DNA from: Bailinhaonella thermotolerans
GTDB taxonomy: Bacteria > Actinomycetota > Actinomycetes > Streptosporangiales > Streptosporangiaceae
NCBI RefSeq assembly: GCF_003594875.1
Contig: NZ_QZEY01000003.1
Coordinates: forward strand, 434,001 to 498,000
Direction: 5' to 3'
DNA: 64,000 bases
Positions within the stretch are counted from its first letter, which is position 1. Each line of letters opens with the position of its first letter. Positions 44,101-51,782 of the stretch are shown piece after piece. The notes under the pieces are model-generated. The model had not been told where the DNA came from. It worked only from the letters and a program-made list of their open reading frames with translations, and searched no databases. Both the position numbers and the translations under genes were made by a program.

Positions 44101-44292
44101 GAGGCGGTGGCCCGGGGCCGCTGCCGGGCGATCGTGCGCATCCCCTGGGACGACCAGCTCGCCCCCGGCCACGACGGCCTGGTCGAGCTGGAGCACCTGC
44201 GCGCGCCCGCCCGGCGGGCGTACCTCGCCCTGGCCGGGGTTGTGGCCTCCGCGTTCGCGTCCCCCCACCACGAACAGGAGCTGGCCCGATGA
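41176..44292 (+). CDS. TcpE-like membrane domain fused through a long linker to a MinD-like ATPase domain
   Basis: A 1,038-residue fusion. Residues 1-105 are TcpE-like with two membrane helices (about 28-50 and 58-73) and the LPTYTNIWRIEKRLYKL start. Residues about 110-590 are Pro/Ala/Arg-rich and contain three copies of ERRLI(Q/E)WPG (near 257, 340 and 516) plus arrays of EEPHRAGDGR and EPPVEP type. Residues about 595-695 are a charged coiled coil (EERRLAEEQRLAEERRKAAE). Residues about 775-1038 are a MinD/ParA-like domain: VVLGCTGGAGQSTATLMLG, VAVDANSG, LVDPAA. The P-loop is atypical: both lysines of KGGxGKT are replaced (TGGAGQST), as in EspI-like proteins. A strong ribosome binding site (AAAGGAGG) precedes the GTG. 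It may couple the membrane channel to a polar or partitioning activity; that is inference. Confidence 0.85.
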   Translation: MDLPTYTNIWRIEKRLYKLYDLRLPMPLPMVWIGVFVGVMVPWALLLRLVGVPFEAPWHVVYLVPPGVVTWLSTRPVIENKRLTELLQSQLQYLAEPRTWCRLAPADEPAEIQLTARIWRGGPARLTGPAPVPARRKARLAARKKAKETIAEDWLARPVPAHPAADPAAPPPRAVRPAVAAAAAAVGNRPDQAPDLLPRPRPPYAQDPEARQAEAERLRAMPPPRAPQPAEADYRAFPPPSGEPVPGPSPAPRPQPERRLIQWPGADESARAAEPAREEPHHAGNGREEPHRAGDGREEPHRAGDGRDEGRTGPYRRPPHAPHAPHAPKAPKEPAEPAPERRLIEWPGPDDADRRAAAGPAVPETSDDRAAASPGTRPQEAPRAAAPRHAGPARELPHDGPGADSPRPAAPAAGPEPRHARRDRPDRPDRPDFPDFPDRPDFPAEPAVEPAGPIARPAVPPAAPATPAASAPRQAAEPPVEPPVEPLVEPPVSPSVSPPVSPPVKPPVESPAGPAAERRLIEWPGAEQETRAGRAGAPGTAGPRRARPETERQGAGGPAVPGERGRVEPGEAAAEDAVSRQYRKGQPPQHLRAVGADRSSEAEELRRAEERRRAAEEQRRKAAEEMRAAEERRIAEHRRRRQAIEEQRRAEEARRAEERRLAEEQRLAEERRKAAELRAEERRRAAEERAAGRRPAQDPAVSIRAVPAKPSAASRPVMPAPQPPVREPFEPRVRRVESVVRRSEPTGGWRRLARVMVGSGSRTPDNQVVDEARAKTVFNGSRRIVVLGCTGGAGQSTATLMLGHTLAHHREDRIVAVDANSGAHTLTTRIRAESPESLGSFLAGIDGVGGYLTMRAYTSRTRSGLEVIASGDDHAALSSHDDRSLFSEGHLDRAIRVLDRYYKMILVDPAAAVAARVLPYSDQLILIAPASEDAPEAVAMTFDWLDGHGCGELRSRAIMVVNGVSKRSLSDVEQAEAVARGRCRAIVRIPWDDQLAPGHDGLVELEHLRAPARRAYLALAGVVASAFASPHHEQELAR

Positions 44293-44308
44293 GACCGGAG
44301 CGCGAACG

Positions 44309-46813
44309 ATGAGCCGGGCAGCGCGCACCCGCAGCCGCCTCGCCGTCCGCTACTTCGACGACCGTGTCCTCCTCACCGACAACGCCGCCTGGGCCTACTA
44401 CCGGCTGCCGACGGTGTCGTACGAGTTCGTGACGCCGGAGGAGCGGGAGGCCCTCGCCACCAACATCACGATCGCGCTGGCGGCGATCCGCATGCCCGAC
44501 GCCGAGGTGCACCTGCGCGTCGCCCACCGCACCTACCCGGCCGCGGAGTGGGCGATGGCGCTCGACCGCACGTCGGACGAGGGCCCGGGGTGGCGCGACT
44601 ACCTGGAGGAGATGTACCGCCACGTCTGGGCGAAGGACTTCTGGACCAAGGAGGTCTACCTGGGCGTACGCCTGGGACCGCGCGGCGCCCAGCTCGGGAA
44701 CGGCGTCTTCGCCCAGCTCTTCGGCTTCTACCAGCGCTCGGAGAAGGTGCTGGGGCTGGAGGACGACGCGATCCCCGAGGACGAGATCGCCAAGTGGACC
44801 GACCAGTCCGAGCGGCTGGGCCGGGCGCTGGCCAGCAGCGCGCTGTTCGCCCGGCACGCGACCGCCAAGGAGGTCGCCTGGCTCTTCCAGCACGCGGTCA
44901 GCGGGTCCCTGGCCGACCCGCCCCCCTCGGCCAGCCCGCGGCGGCGGTGGGGCCGGGGCGAGATCGAGGCGCTGGTCGAGGGCCAGATCCACAACGGCCG
45001 CTCGATGCTGCGGATCGAGCAGGTCAGCGGCGAGTCCTGGCAGGCGTACCTCAGCTTCGCGCGGTTCCCCGACCTGATGCCGTTCCCCGACGGGGAGCCG
45101 TGGATCCACTTCGCCGACGCCCTGCCGTTCCCCGTCGAGGTGAGCAGCCGGATGCGGCTGATCTCCCCGGTCAAGGCCAGCAAGGACGTCGCCCGCAAGC
45201 TCGCCCACGCCCGCGACATGGACATCCACATCCGCGAGGCCGGCGCCGAGGCCCCGATCGCGCTCGCCGAGCAGATCGACGCGGCGCGCATGCTGGAGCA
45301 CGGCATCACCAAGGAGCGCCTGCCGTTCGTGTACGGCTGGCACCGGCTGCTGGTGTCCGCGCCCACCGAGGAGATGTGCGCCCAGCGCGTCGAGGCGGTG
45401 GTGGAGCACTACCGCGACCTGGGGATCGACATCGTCAACTCCACCGGCGACCAGTTCTCGCTGCTGTGCGAGTCGCTGCCCGGTGAGCGCATCCGCCTCC
45501 AGGCGTACGCCCAGCGGCAGCCGCTGCGCACGATCGCCGGGGGCATGCCCATCGCGACCGTGGACCTGGGCGACCGCCCCGACGAGACCAACTCCGGCTG
45601 GGTGGGGCCGTACATCGGCGAGACCCTGGGCCGGGCCCGCTCGATCGTGCACTTCGACCCGCTGGTGGCGGCGGCCCGCAACCGCCCCACCGCGATCGCG
45701 ATCACCGGGGAGCCGGGCGGCGGCAAGACCACACTGGCCCTGCTGCTGATCTACCAGATGGCGCTGCGCGGGGTCACGATCACCGTGATCGACCCCAAGG
45801 GCGACGCCGAGTCCCTGGTGCGGCTGCTCCAGAAGCGCGGGCGGCGCGCCCGGGTGCTGCCGCTGGGCTCGGCCGCGCCCGGCCTGCTCGACCCGTTCTC
45901 CTTCGGCGACGACCTGGCGGCCAAGAAGACGATGGCCACCGAGACGCTGCGGCTGCTGCTGCCGCGCATGTCCGAGGAGCGCGAGTCGGCGATGATCCAG
46001 GCGGTCACCGCGGTCGCCAACCAGCCGTCCCCCTCGCTCGGCAGGGTCGTGGACCACCTGGAGGAGTCCGACGACCCGGCGTCGAAGAACCTGGGCGCGG
46101 TGCTCCGGTCCATGTCGGAGATGCACCTCGCGCGGCTCTGCTTCGACCCGAGCGGCGGCGAGCGGCTGGACACCGAGGGCTGGACCACGGTGTTCACGCT
46201 GGGCGGGCTGACGCTGCCCGACTCGACCGTGAACCGCGACGACTACTCCTACGAGCAGCGGCTGTCCGTCGCGCTGCTCTACCTGGTCTCCCAGTTCGCC
46301 CGCCGGCTCATGAACGGCCTGGACCGGCGGCTCCCGAAGGCGATCTTCCTGGACGAGGCGTGGGCGATCACGTCCACGCCGGAGGGCGCCAAGCTGGTCC
46401 CCGAGGTCAGCCGCATGGGCCGGTCCCGCAACACCGCGCTCGTGCTGGTCTCGCAGAACGCCGGCGACCTGCTCAACGAGCAGGTGACCAACTGCCTCTC
46501 GTCCGTCTTCGCCTTCCGCTCCACCGAGCGCACCGAGGTCGACCACGTGATGTCGCTCCTCGGCGTGGACCCCTCGGAGGAGCACAAGGCCGTGCTGCGC
46601 AACCTGGGCAACGGGGAGTGCGTCTTCCGCGACCTCGACGGCCGCGCCGGGCGCATCGGGGTGGACCTGATATCCGACGACCTGCTGCGCTGGCTGGACA
46701 CCAATCCGACCAGAGCGAAACCCGACGAGGACCGGTACACCGAGACCGGCGCCGAGACCGAGATCGAGGACGGGGCCGAGGACGCCGCGATGGCGTCGCA
46801 GGAGGTGCGGTGA
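44309..46813 (+). CDS. VirB4/TcpF-like conjugation ATPase
   Basis: Energising ATPase of a type IV secretion apparatus, 834 residues. An N-terminal TcpF/VirB4-like domain (about 1-440) is followed by a RecA-like ATPase: Walker A ITGEPGGGKTTLAL near residue 466, VIDPKGDAESL, Walker B KAIFLDEAWAI near 677, and the VirB4 hallmark VLVSQNAGDLL and FRSTERTEVDHVM. GGAG lies eight bases before the ATG, 16 bases after the TcpE fusion. The stop codon overlaps the start of the VirB6-like gene (TGATG), so translation is coupled. This is the most confidently assigned secretion component of the operon. Confidence 0.95.
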   Translation: MSRAARTRSRLAVRYFDDRVLLTDNAAWAYYRLPTVSYEFVTPEEREALATNITIALAAIRMPDAEVHLRVAHRTYPAAEWAMALDRTSDEGPGWRDYLEEMYRHVWAKDFWTKEVYLGVRLGPRGAQLGNGVFAQLFGFYQRSEKVLGLEDDAIPEDEIAKWTDQSERLGRALASSALFARHATAKEVAWLFQHAVSGSLADPPPSASPRRRWGRGEIEALVEGQIHNGRSMLRIEQVSGESWQAYLSFARFPDLMPFPDGEPWIHFADALPFPVEVSSRMRLISPVKASKDVARKLAHARDMDIHIREAGAEAPIALAEQIDAARMLEHGITKERLPFVYGWHRLLVSAPTEEMCAQRVEAVVEHYRDLGIDIVNSTGDQFSLLCESLPGERIRLQAYAQRQPLRTIAGGMPIATVDLGDRPDETNSGWVGPYIGETLGRARSIVHFDPLVAAARNRPTAIAITGEPGGGKTTLALLLIYQMALRGVTITVIDPKGDAESLVRLLQKRGRRARVLPLGSAAPGLLDPFSFGDDLAAKKTMATETLRLLLPRMSEERESAMIQAVTAVANQPSPSLGRVVDHLEESDDPASKNLGAVLRSMSEMHLARLCFDPSGGERLDTEGWTTVFTLGGLTLPDSTVNRDDYSYEQRLSVALLYLVSQFARRLMNGLDRRLPKAIFLDEAWAITSTPEGAKLVPEVSRMGRSRNTALVLVSQNAGDLLNEQVTNCLSSVFAFRSTERTEVDHVMSLLGVDPSEEHKAVLRNLGNGECVFRDLDGRAGRIGVDLISDDLLRWLDTNPTRAKPDEDRYTETGAETEIEDGAEDAAMASQEVR

Positions 46814-49236
46814 TGACGGCTCCAGGCCGTACGGCGCGGGCGTCAGCGCGCGGCGAGACAGGACCGGAGACGGCGCGGCGGACAGGGCGGAGGACGGGCG
46901 GGAAGCCGGTGCGGAGGCGGCTGGCGTTCCTGCTGGTGCTGTTCGCGGCGTTCATGATCGTCCCGGTGAGCACGGCGTCCGCGGCGGGTCCCTGCGACCT
47001 GTCCAGCGACCTGTCGCCGGAGATCGTGGACGGCGGCGTGGACGGCATGATGCAGCCGCCCGCCCCGGCCCCGGCGGCGGCGCAGAGCGGGGCGGCCCCG
47101 CCGGACCGCTCCGCCACCAACTACGGCATGTACGGCATGGCCGGGCTCAACTGGCACACCAACGAGCTGGGCTGCCAGGACGTCGCGGCGGTGCTCGGCA
47201 ACACCTGGGCCAACACGATCTTCTCGTGGGCCAAGGCCGTGGACCGCATCACGATCACGACGTACCAGGCCGCCGCGACCGAGGGCCCGCTCCAGTCCAT
47301 CAAGGACGTGGTGGACGACATCGTGGGCAACCTCGCCGACGCGATGTACTGGCCCTACCTGCGGCCCATCGTGATCCTGGGCGCGATCTGGCTGGCGTGG
47401 TACGGCCTGATCCGCAAACGCGCGACGACCACCACCGAGGGCGTCATCTGGATGGTGGTCGCGGTGACCGCCGCCATCTGGTTCTTCAGCCGCCCCGGCG
47501 ACTTCACCGGCCTCGGCACCGCCGTGACGGAGAAGACCGGCCAGGTGGTCAACTCCGCCCTCGCGGGCCTGCCCGGCTCGTCAGGCACCTCGTGCCTGCC
47601 CGCCAAGGGCACCGCCGGGCCGGACGCCAAGCCGCTCGCGCACGACCAGGTGAACGCCTCGACGGTGGACAAGAACGCCGACGCGCTGTGGTCCACGCTG
47701 GTGTGCAAGCCCTGGCTGATGGGCGTGTTCGGCACGGCCGACCCCAGGAGCAAGTACGTCAAGGAGTACGGCGCCCCGCTGCTGGACATCCAGGCGATCG
47801 ACCGGGCCGAGCAGGCGGCCAAGGAGCAGCCGGGCTCGATCGCGCACCAGAAGCGCTACGAGGCCGTCGCCGACAAGATGAAGGGCGAGCCGGCGTACTT
47901 CCTGTTCCAGGGCAAGGACTGGACCGGGCGGCTGAGCATCGCCATCGGCGCGATGATCGCCGCCATGGTCGCCGGCCTGCTGATCTTCCTGGTGGCGGTG
48001 TCGCTGCTGGTGCTCAAGGTCGGCTTCCTGATGCTGCTGATCCTGGGCCCGATCTTCCTGCTCATCGGCGTGCACCCGGGGTCCGGCCGGATCATCGCGA
48101 TGCGCTGGCTGGAGATGCTCATCGGCACGCTGCTGCGGCAGGCGGTGCTGATGGTCGTGCTCGGCGTGCTGATCTACGGCTACTCGCTGATCATGACGAC
48201 CGCGCTGCCGTGGGGCATGCAGATCATGTTCATGGCGCTGCTGACGATCGCGATGTTCTTCTACCGGCGGCCGTTCCAGCACCTGTTCGCCTCCATGGAC
48301 GGGCGCACGTTCACCACGCGCATGCTCGGCGACGCCACGACCGCGCCCACCCTGTCCCGCGCCGCCGTGGCGCTCCCGCCGGTGGCGGGCTACCGCGCGG
48401 CCAAGTGGGGCGTGCGCAAGGCCGAACCGATCGTGCAGACCGCCGCGATGGCGACCAACCTCGCCGGGGCCGCGGCGGCCCTCGGCCGGTCCCGGGGCCG
48501 CGCCGGAGCCGACGACGGCGCGGCCGCGCCCGCCGGCGCCCAGGTGTCGGCGCGCGCCCAGGCGGCGGCCCAGGCCGGCGGCGAGGGCGAGGCGTCGGGC
48601 GCGCGGCGGCGGGCGACCAGCCGGGGCGCGGCCCCGGCCCGCACCGGCGCGGCGCCCCCGCTCAACCTGTCCGGGCGCGCCACGCCGCGCTCGTCCGTCC
48701 CCGCGCCGCGCCCGGGCCGCGCCCCCGCGAGCGGCGGCCGGGCGCCGGCGTCCCCGGCCCCCGCGGCCTCCTCCGGCGGCGGTGGCGGCGGCTCGGCCTC
48801 CGGCGGCGGCTCCGCCGGCGGTTCCGGTGGCGGCGGCTGGGCCGGGAGCGGCACGGGCTCCGGCGGCGGCTGGTTCGGCGGCCGCGGCAGGTCCGGCGGC
48901 GCGACCGCGTCCACGGGACGCCGGGCGAGCGGCGGCGGCTCCAGTGGCTCCGGTGGCTCTGGTGGCTCCGGAGGCGGGGCCCGGCGGTCCGGCGGCTCCA
49001 GCGGATCGGGCGGATCGGGCAGATCCGGAGGCAACGGACGCTCCGGTGGAGGAGACTCGGGAGGTGGCTGGTTCAGCGGCGGCTCCCGGAACGGCGGTGG
49101 CCGGGCCCGCGCCTCCGAAGGCGGCTCGTCCCGCGGCTCCGAGGCCCCGCCGCTGTGGCTGTCCTCGGGCGGTTCACGCCGCGACGACGGCGACCCCGCC
49201 CCGTTCTGGGTGCGGCCGGTCAAGAAGGACAAGTGA
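46813..49236 (+). CDS. VirB6/TrbL-like polytopic membrane protein with Gly/Ser-rich tail
   Basis: Channel component of the secretion apparatus, 807 residues. It has a signal-like first helix (about 36-58, LAFLLVLFAAFMIVPVSTASAA), an external segment with paired cysteines (PCDLSSD, ELGCQDV, SCLPAK, VCKPW), then about six helices between 179 and 485, including LLIFLVAVSLLVLKVGFLMLLILGPIFLL. Residues about 520-800 are Ala/Arg- then Gly/Ser-rich repeats (GGSGSGGSGGSGGG...; GGGWFGGRGRSGG, GGGWFSGGSRNGG), ending in PFWVRPVKKDK. The start overlaps the VirB4 stop codon. Confidence 0.88.
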   Translation: MTAPGRTARASARGETGPETARRTGRRTGGKPVRRRLAFLLVLFAAFMIVPVSTASAAGPCDLSSDLSPEIVDGGVDGMMQPPAPAPAAAQSGAAPPDRSATNYGMYGMAGLNWHTNELGCQDVAAVLGNTWANTIFSWAKAVDRITITTYQAAATEGPLQSIKDVVDDIVGNLADAMYWPYLRPIVILGAIWLAWYGLIRKRATTTTEGVIWMVVAVTAAIWFFSRPGDFTGLGTAVTEKTGQVVNSALAGLPGSSGTSCLPAKGTAGPDAKPLAHDQVNASTVDKNADALWSTLVCKPWLMGVFGTADPRSKYVKEYGAPLLDIQAIDRAEQAAKEQPGSIAHQKRYEAVADKMKGEPAYFLFQGKDWTGRLSIAIGAMIAAMVAGLLIFLVAVSLLVLKVGFLMLLILGPIFLLIGVHPGSGRIIAMRWLEMLIGTLLRQAVLMVVLGVLIYGYSLIMTTALPWGMQIMFMALLTIAMFFYRRPFQHLFASMDGRTFTTRMLGDATTAPTLSRAAVALPPVAGYRAAKWGVRKAEPIVQTAAMATNLAGAAAALGRSRGRAGADDGAAAPAGAQVSARAQAAAQAGGEGEASGARRRATSRGAAPARTGAAPPLNLSGRATPRSSVPAPRPGRAPASGGRAPASPAPAASSGGGGGGSASGGGSAGGSGGGGWAGSGTGSGGGWFGGRGRSGGATASTGRRASGGGSSGSGGSGGSGGGARRSGGSSGSGGSGRSGGNGRSGGGDSGGGWFSGGSRNGGGRARASEGGSSRGSEAPPLWLSSGGSRRDDGDPAPFWVRPVKKDK

Positions 49237-49352
49237 ACGACGCCCCCGCGGCCGGTCCGCCGGACGCGGGGGCCCGCCCCGCGCGGCCGTACGCACGCGG
49301 GAGGACATGAGTCTCAGCGCCCCCGGCGGCGGGGCGCGAGCGGGAAGGGGTC

Positions 49353-50039
49353 ATGGTGGCAGCGACGGAGGGCCGGCGACGAGGTCTCGCCTTCGCCGGA
49401 ATCGTCGCCGGGCTGGCCGCCGTCGGCCTGTACCTCACGATGATGCCGGGGGAGGGGCAGCGCGCCAGCCGTACGTCCGCGGCGGTGAGCGCGGCGCCGT
49501 CGCCCTCGGCCGCGACGACGGCTCCGCCCACGGCGAATTCGACGCCGCCGACCGAAACCGATTTCGATATCTACGCGTTGTTGCCTATGGCGAAGGAACG
49601 CTTCGCGAAGGCCGCCGGGGTGGCACACGCCTTCACGGTCGCCTACACGACGTTCCGCCACGACGAGGATCTCGCCGCCCGCATCGCGCGCTTCAAGGCG
49701 TACACCACCGACGAGCTGGGGGCCACGCTCGCCAGGGACGTGTCGTCGGCGGGCGCGATCGAGCAGGAGCGGGCCGACCAGGTGGTCGCGCGGGGGGACG
49801 CGCGCCTGAAGTCGATCCGCGACATGGCCGACGGGTCCGTGGTCTTCGTGGTGGTCGCGACACAACACGTCACCTCGGCGAAGGGCACCGAGAACCGCGT
49901 CGAGGAGTACGCCGTCACCGTCACGGAGGTCGGCTCCGAATGGAGGGTGCACGACATCCAGCCGGCGGCGGTGGGCCAGGAGGGAGATGTGCAGCCATCC
50001 GCTGACCAACCGGCCGGGCAAGGAGGAAGCGTCCCGTGA
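49353..50039 (+). CDS. Membrane-anchored small protein of the secretion operon
   Basis: A 228-residue bitopic protein: one N-terminal helix (about 11-30, LAFAGIVAGLAAVGLYLTM), a Ser/Thr/Pro linker (about 38-70) and an extracytoplasmic domain (about 75-210) with the alpha+beta look of an NTF2-like fold (AKAAGVAHAFTVAYTTFRHDEDLAARIARFKAYT; VEEYAVTVTEVGSEWRVHDIQP). It may be a second VirB8/TcpC-like scaffold protein. Not assigned to a named family. Its stop overlaps the next gene's GTG by four bases. Confidence 0.78.
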   Translation: MVAATEGRRRGLAFAGIVAGLAAVGLYLTMMPGEGQRASRTSAAVSAAPSPSAATTAPPTANSTPPTETDFDIYALLPMAKERFAKAAGVAHAFTVAYTTFRHDEDLAARIARFKAYTTDELGATLARDVSSAGAIEQERADQVVARGDARLKSIRDMADGSVVFVVVATQHVTSAKGTENRVEEYAVTVTEVGSEWRVHDIQPAAVGQEGDVQPSADQPAGQGGSVP

Positions 50040-51181
50040 TTCCGATGGGAACACAGGGTCACGGCGCCAGAATCGGTTCAGGGTCCTGGCGTCGTTTACT
50101 GCCGGACGACGGGCACAAGACGCTGATCGCGCTGGGCGTGATCGCGGCCATGTTCGTGGGCCTGATCTTCGTGACACCGGTGTTCATGGGCACACTGCCC
50201 TCATTCGTGGGCGGCGGCGCCGACTGCGAGGTCGCCCCACCCAAGGACTCGACGCAGTCGGGGACGGCGCGCGCGGACATCCCCGCCGACTACCTCAAGC
50301 TCTACCAGGACGCCGGCCGCGAGATCGGCGTGCAGTGGAACGTCCTGGCGGCCGTGGGCAAGCGGGAGAGCGACCACGGGCGGTCCACCATGCCCGGCGT
50401 CCAGAGCGGGACGAACCACGCGGGCGCGGCCGGTCCCATGCAGTTCCTCATCAGCACGTGGGGCGGCAAGGCCAAGATCAAGATGCCGTCCAAGGTGAAC
50501 GGCTACGCGACCGACGGCGACGGGGACGGCTGGGCCGACGTCTACAACCCGGCCGACGCGATCCCGGCCGCGGCCAAGATGCTCAAGCGGAACGGCGCCC
50601 CGCAGAAGCTGGAGCAGGCGCTCTTCGCCTACAACCGGGCGATGTGGTACGTCCGGCAGGTCCTCGCGATCGCGAAGAACTACGCGAACGAGGGCGTCAT
50701 CCCGGTCCCGGAGAAGCCCGCCGAGGACTGCGACGTGAGCGACCGGCCCGGCGCGGACCAGGGCCCCGTCGTGGAGGAGATCCTGGCGTACGCGATGAAG
50801 CAGCGCGGCAAGCCGTACATCTGGGGCGGGACCGGACCGCGCGGCTTCGACTGCTCCGGGATCATCTACATGGCCTACCGCGAGGCGGGGCTGTCGATCC
50901 CGCGCACGACGTTCGGCCAGTGGCCGTTCGGCGTGAAGATCCAGGCGGGCACCGAACGGCCCGGCGACCTGGTCTTCTTCAACTCCGGGCCCGGCACGAG
51001 CGCCAACAACCCCGGGCACGTCGGCATGGTCGTGAGCAAGGGCAAGATGATCGAGGCGCGCTGCACCCGCTGCGGCCCGATCAAGGTGACGTCCTACACC
51101 GACCGGCCCAACAAGGTCGGCTTCACCCGGCCCCTCGACCACCCGGCCGTGCGGCGGCAGATCGCCCAGCGGCAGGCGTGA
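50036..51181 (+). CDS. Bifunctional lytic transglycosylase / NlpC-P60 endopeptidase (TcpG-like)
   Basis: Cell-wall-opening enzyme of the secretion apparatus, 381 residues. One membrane helix (about 33-53) is followed by a lytic transglycosylase domain (about 82-215) with catalytic Glu in VGKRESDHGRS near residue 111 and AGPMQFLISTW. The NlpC/P60 domain (about 245-375) has Cys in GFDCSGIIYMAYREAG near 272 and His in NPGHVGMVV near 328. The GTG overlaps the previous stop codon. Domain order and position match TcpG- and VirB1-like enzymes of Gram-positive conjugation systems. Last gene of the operon. Confidence 0.93.
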   Translation: MIPMGTQGHGARIGSGSWRRLLPDDGHKTLIALGVIAAMFVGLIFVTPVFMGTLPSFVGGGADCEVAPPKDSTQSGTARADIPADYLKLYQDAGREIGVQWNVLAAVGKRESDHGRSTMPGVQSGTNHAGAAGPMQFLISTWGGKAKIKMPSKVNGYATDGDGDGWADVYNPADAIPAAAKMLKRNGAPQKLEQALFAYNRAMWYVRQVLAIAKNYANEGVIPVPEKPAEDCDVSDRPGADQGPVVEEILAYAMKQRGKPYIWGGTGPRGFDCSGIIYMAYREAGLSIPRTTFGQWPFGVKIQAGTERPGDLVFFNSGPGTSANNPGHVGMVVSKGKMIEARCTRCGPIKVTSYTDRPNKVGFTRPLDHPAVRRQIAQRQA

Positions 51182-51229
51182 TCGGGACGTGACGCGCGCG
51201 GCCCCCGCGACCGTGGAGAATAGGCCTCC

Positions 51230-51625
51230 ATGGACAATCTCGTCGTGGGGGCCGCGATCGTCGCCGGGGGGCGGCTGCTGGCCGCGCAGCGTGCCGAGCC
51301 GCCCGAGCTGGCCGGAGGCTGGGAGTTCCCCGGCGGCAAGGTCGATCCCGGGGAGAGCGACGAGCAGGCGCTGATCCGCGAGTGCCGCGAGGAACTGGGC
51401 GTGGAGATCGCGCTCGGCGCGCGCGTCGGGGGCGACTGGCGGCTGGGCGGCGACTACGTGATGCGGGTGTGGCTCGCGACGCTCGTGGCCGGCACGCCCG
51501 AGGCGCGCGAGCACCTGGCGCTGCGGTGGCTGCGCCCGGACGAGCTGTACGACGTGGAGTGGCTGCCCGGCGACCTGCCGATCGTCGAGGCCGTGGAGCC
51601 CCGGCTGCGCAAGGCCGAGAGCTGA
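51230..51625 (+). CDS. MutT-type Nudix pyrophosphohydrolase
   Basis: A 131-residue Nudix hydrolase with full Nudix box [24 protein letters not shown] (positions about 35-58 with the conserved G, E, REXXEE and G residues). The QW-type substrate pocket and the size are typical of 8-oxo-dGTP diphosphatases (MutT) or (deoxy)nucleoside triphosphate pyrophosphohydrolases. It lies 48 bases after the secretion operon and may or may not be co-transcribed; its own start ATG lacks a strong binding site. Confidence 0.93.
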   Translation: MDNLVVGAAIVAGGRLLAAQRAEPPELAGGWEFPGGKVDPGESDEQALIRECREELGVEIALGARVGGDWRLGGDYVMRVWLATLVAGTPEAREHLALRWLRPDELYDVEWLPGDLPIVEAVEPRLRKAES

Positions 51626-51782
51626 CCCGGCGGCGCGCCGGGAAGGGGAAGATCTACCAAGCGATCGCGCGTCCTGGGGGAGTTTGTCCGCAGTAACCTG
51701 CTGTGGCTGATTGTAATCACCTGCGCACTCATCGTATTTTGATCTCTGCGGCTGATCCGTATCGGGGGAACGGGAGCGCGAC

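Noticed and set aside
41176-44292. Chromosome-partitioning ParA
   Set aside because: The ATPase domain lacks the KGGxGKT lysines, no ParB or parS site is nearby, and the N-terminus is a TcpE-like membrane domain.
39737-51181. Integrative conjugative element or plasmid
   Set aside because: No relaxase, coupling protein, integrase, replication gene, att repeat or composition shift is visible, so only the secretion apparatus is claimed.
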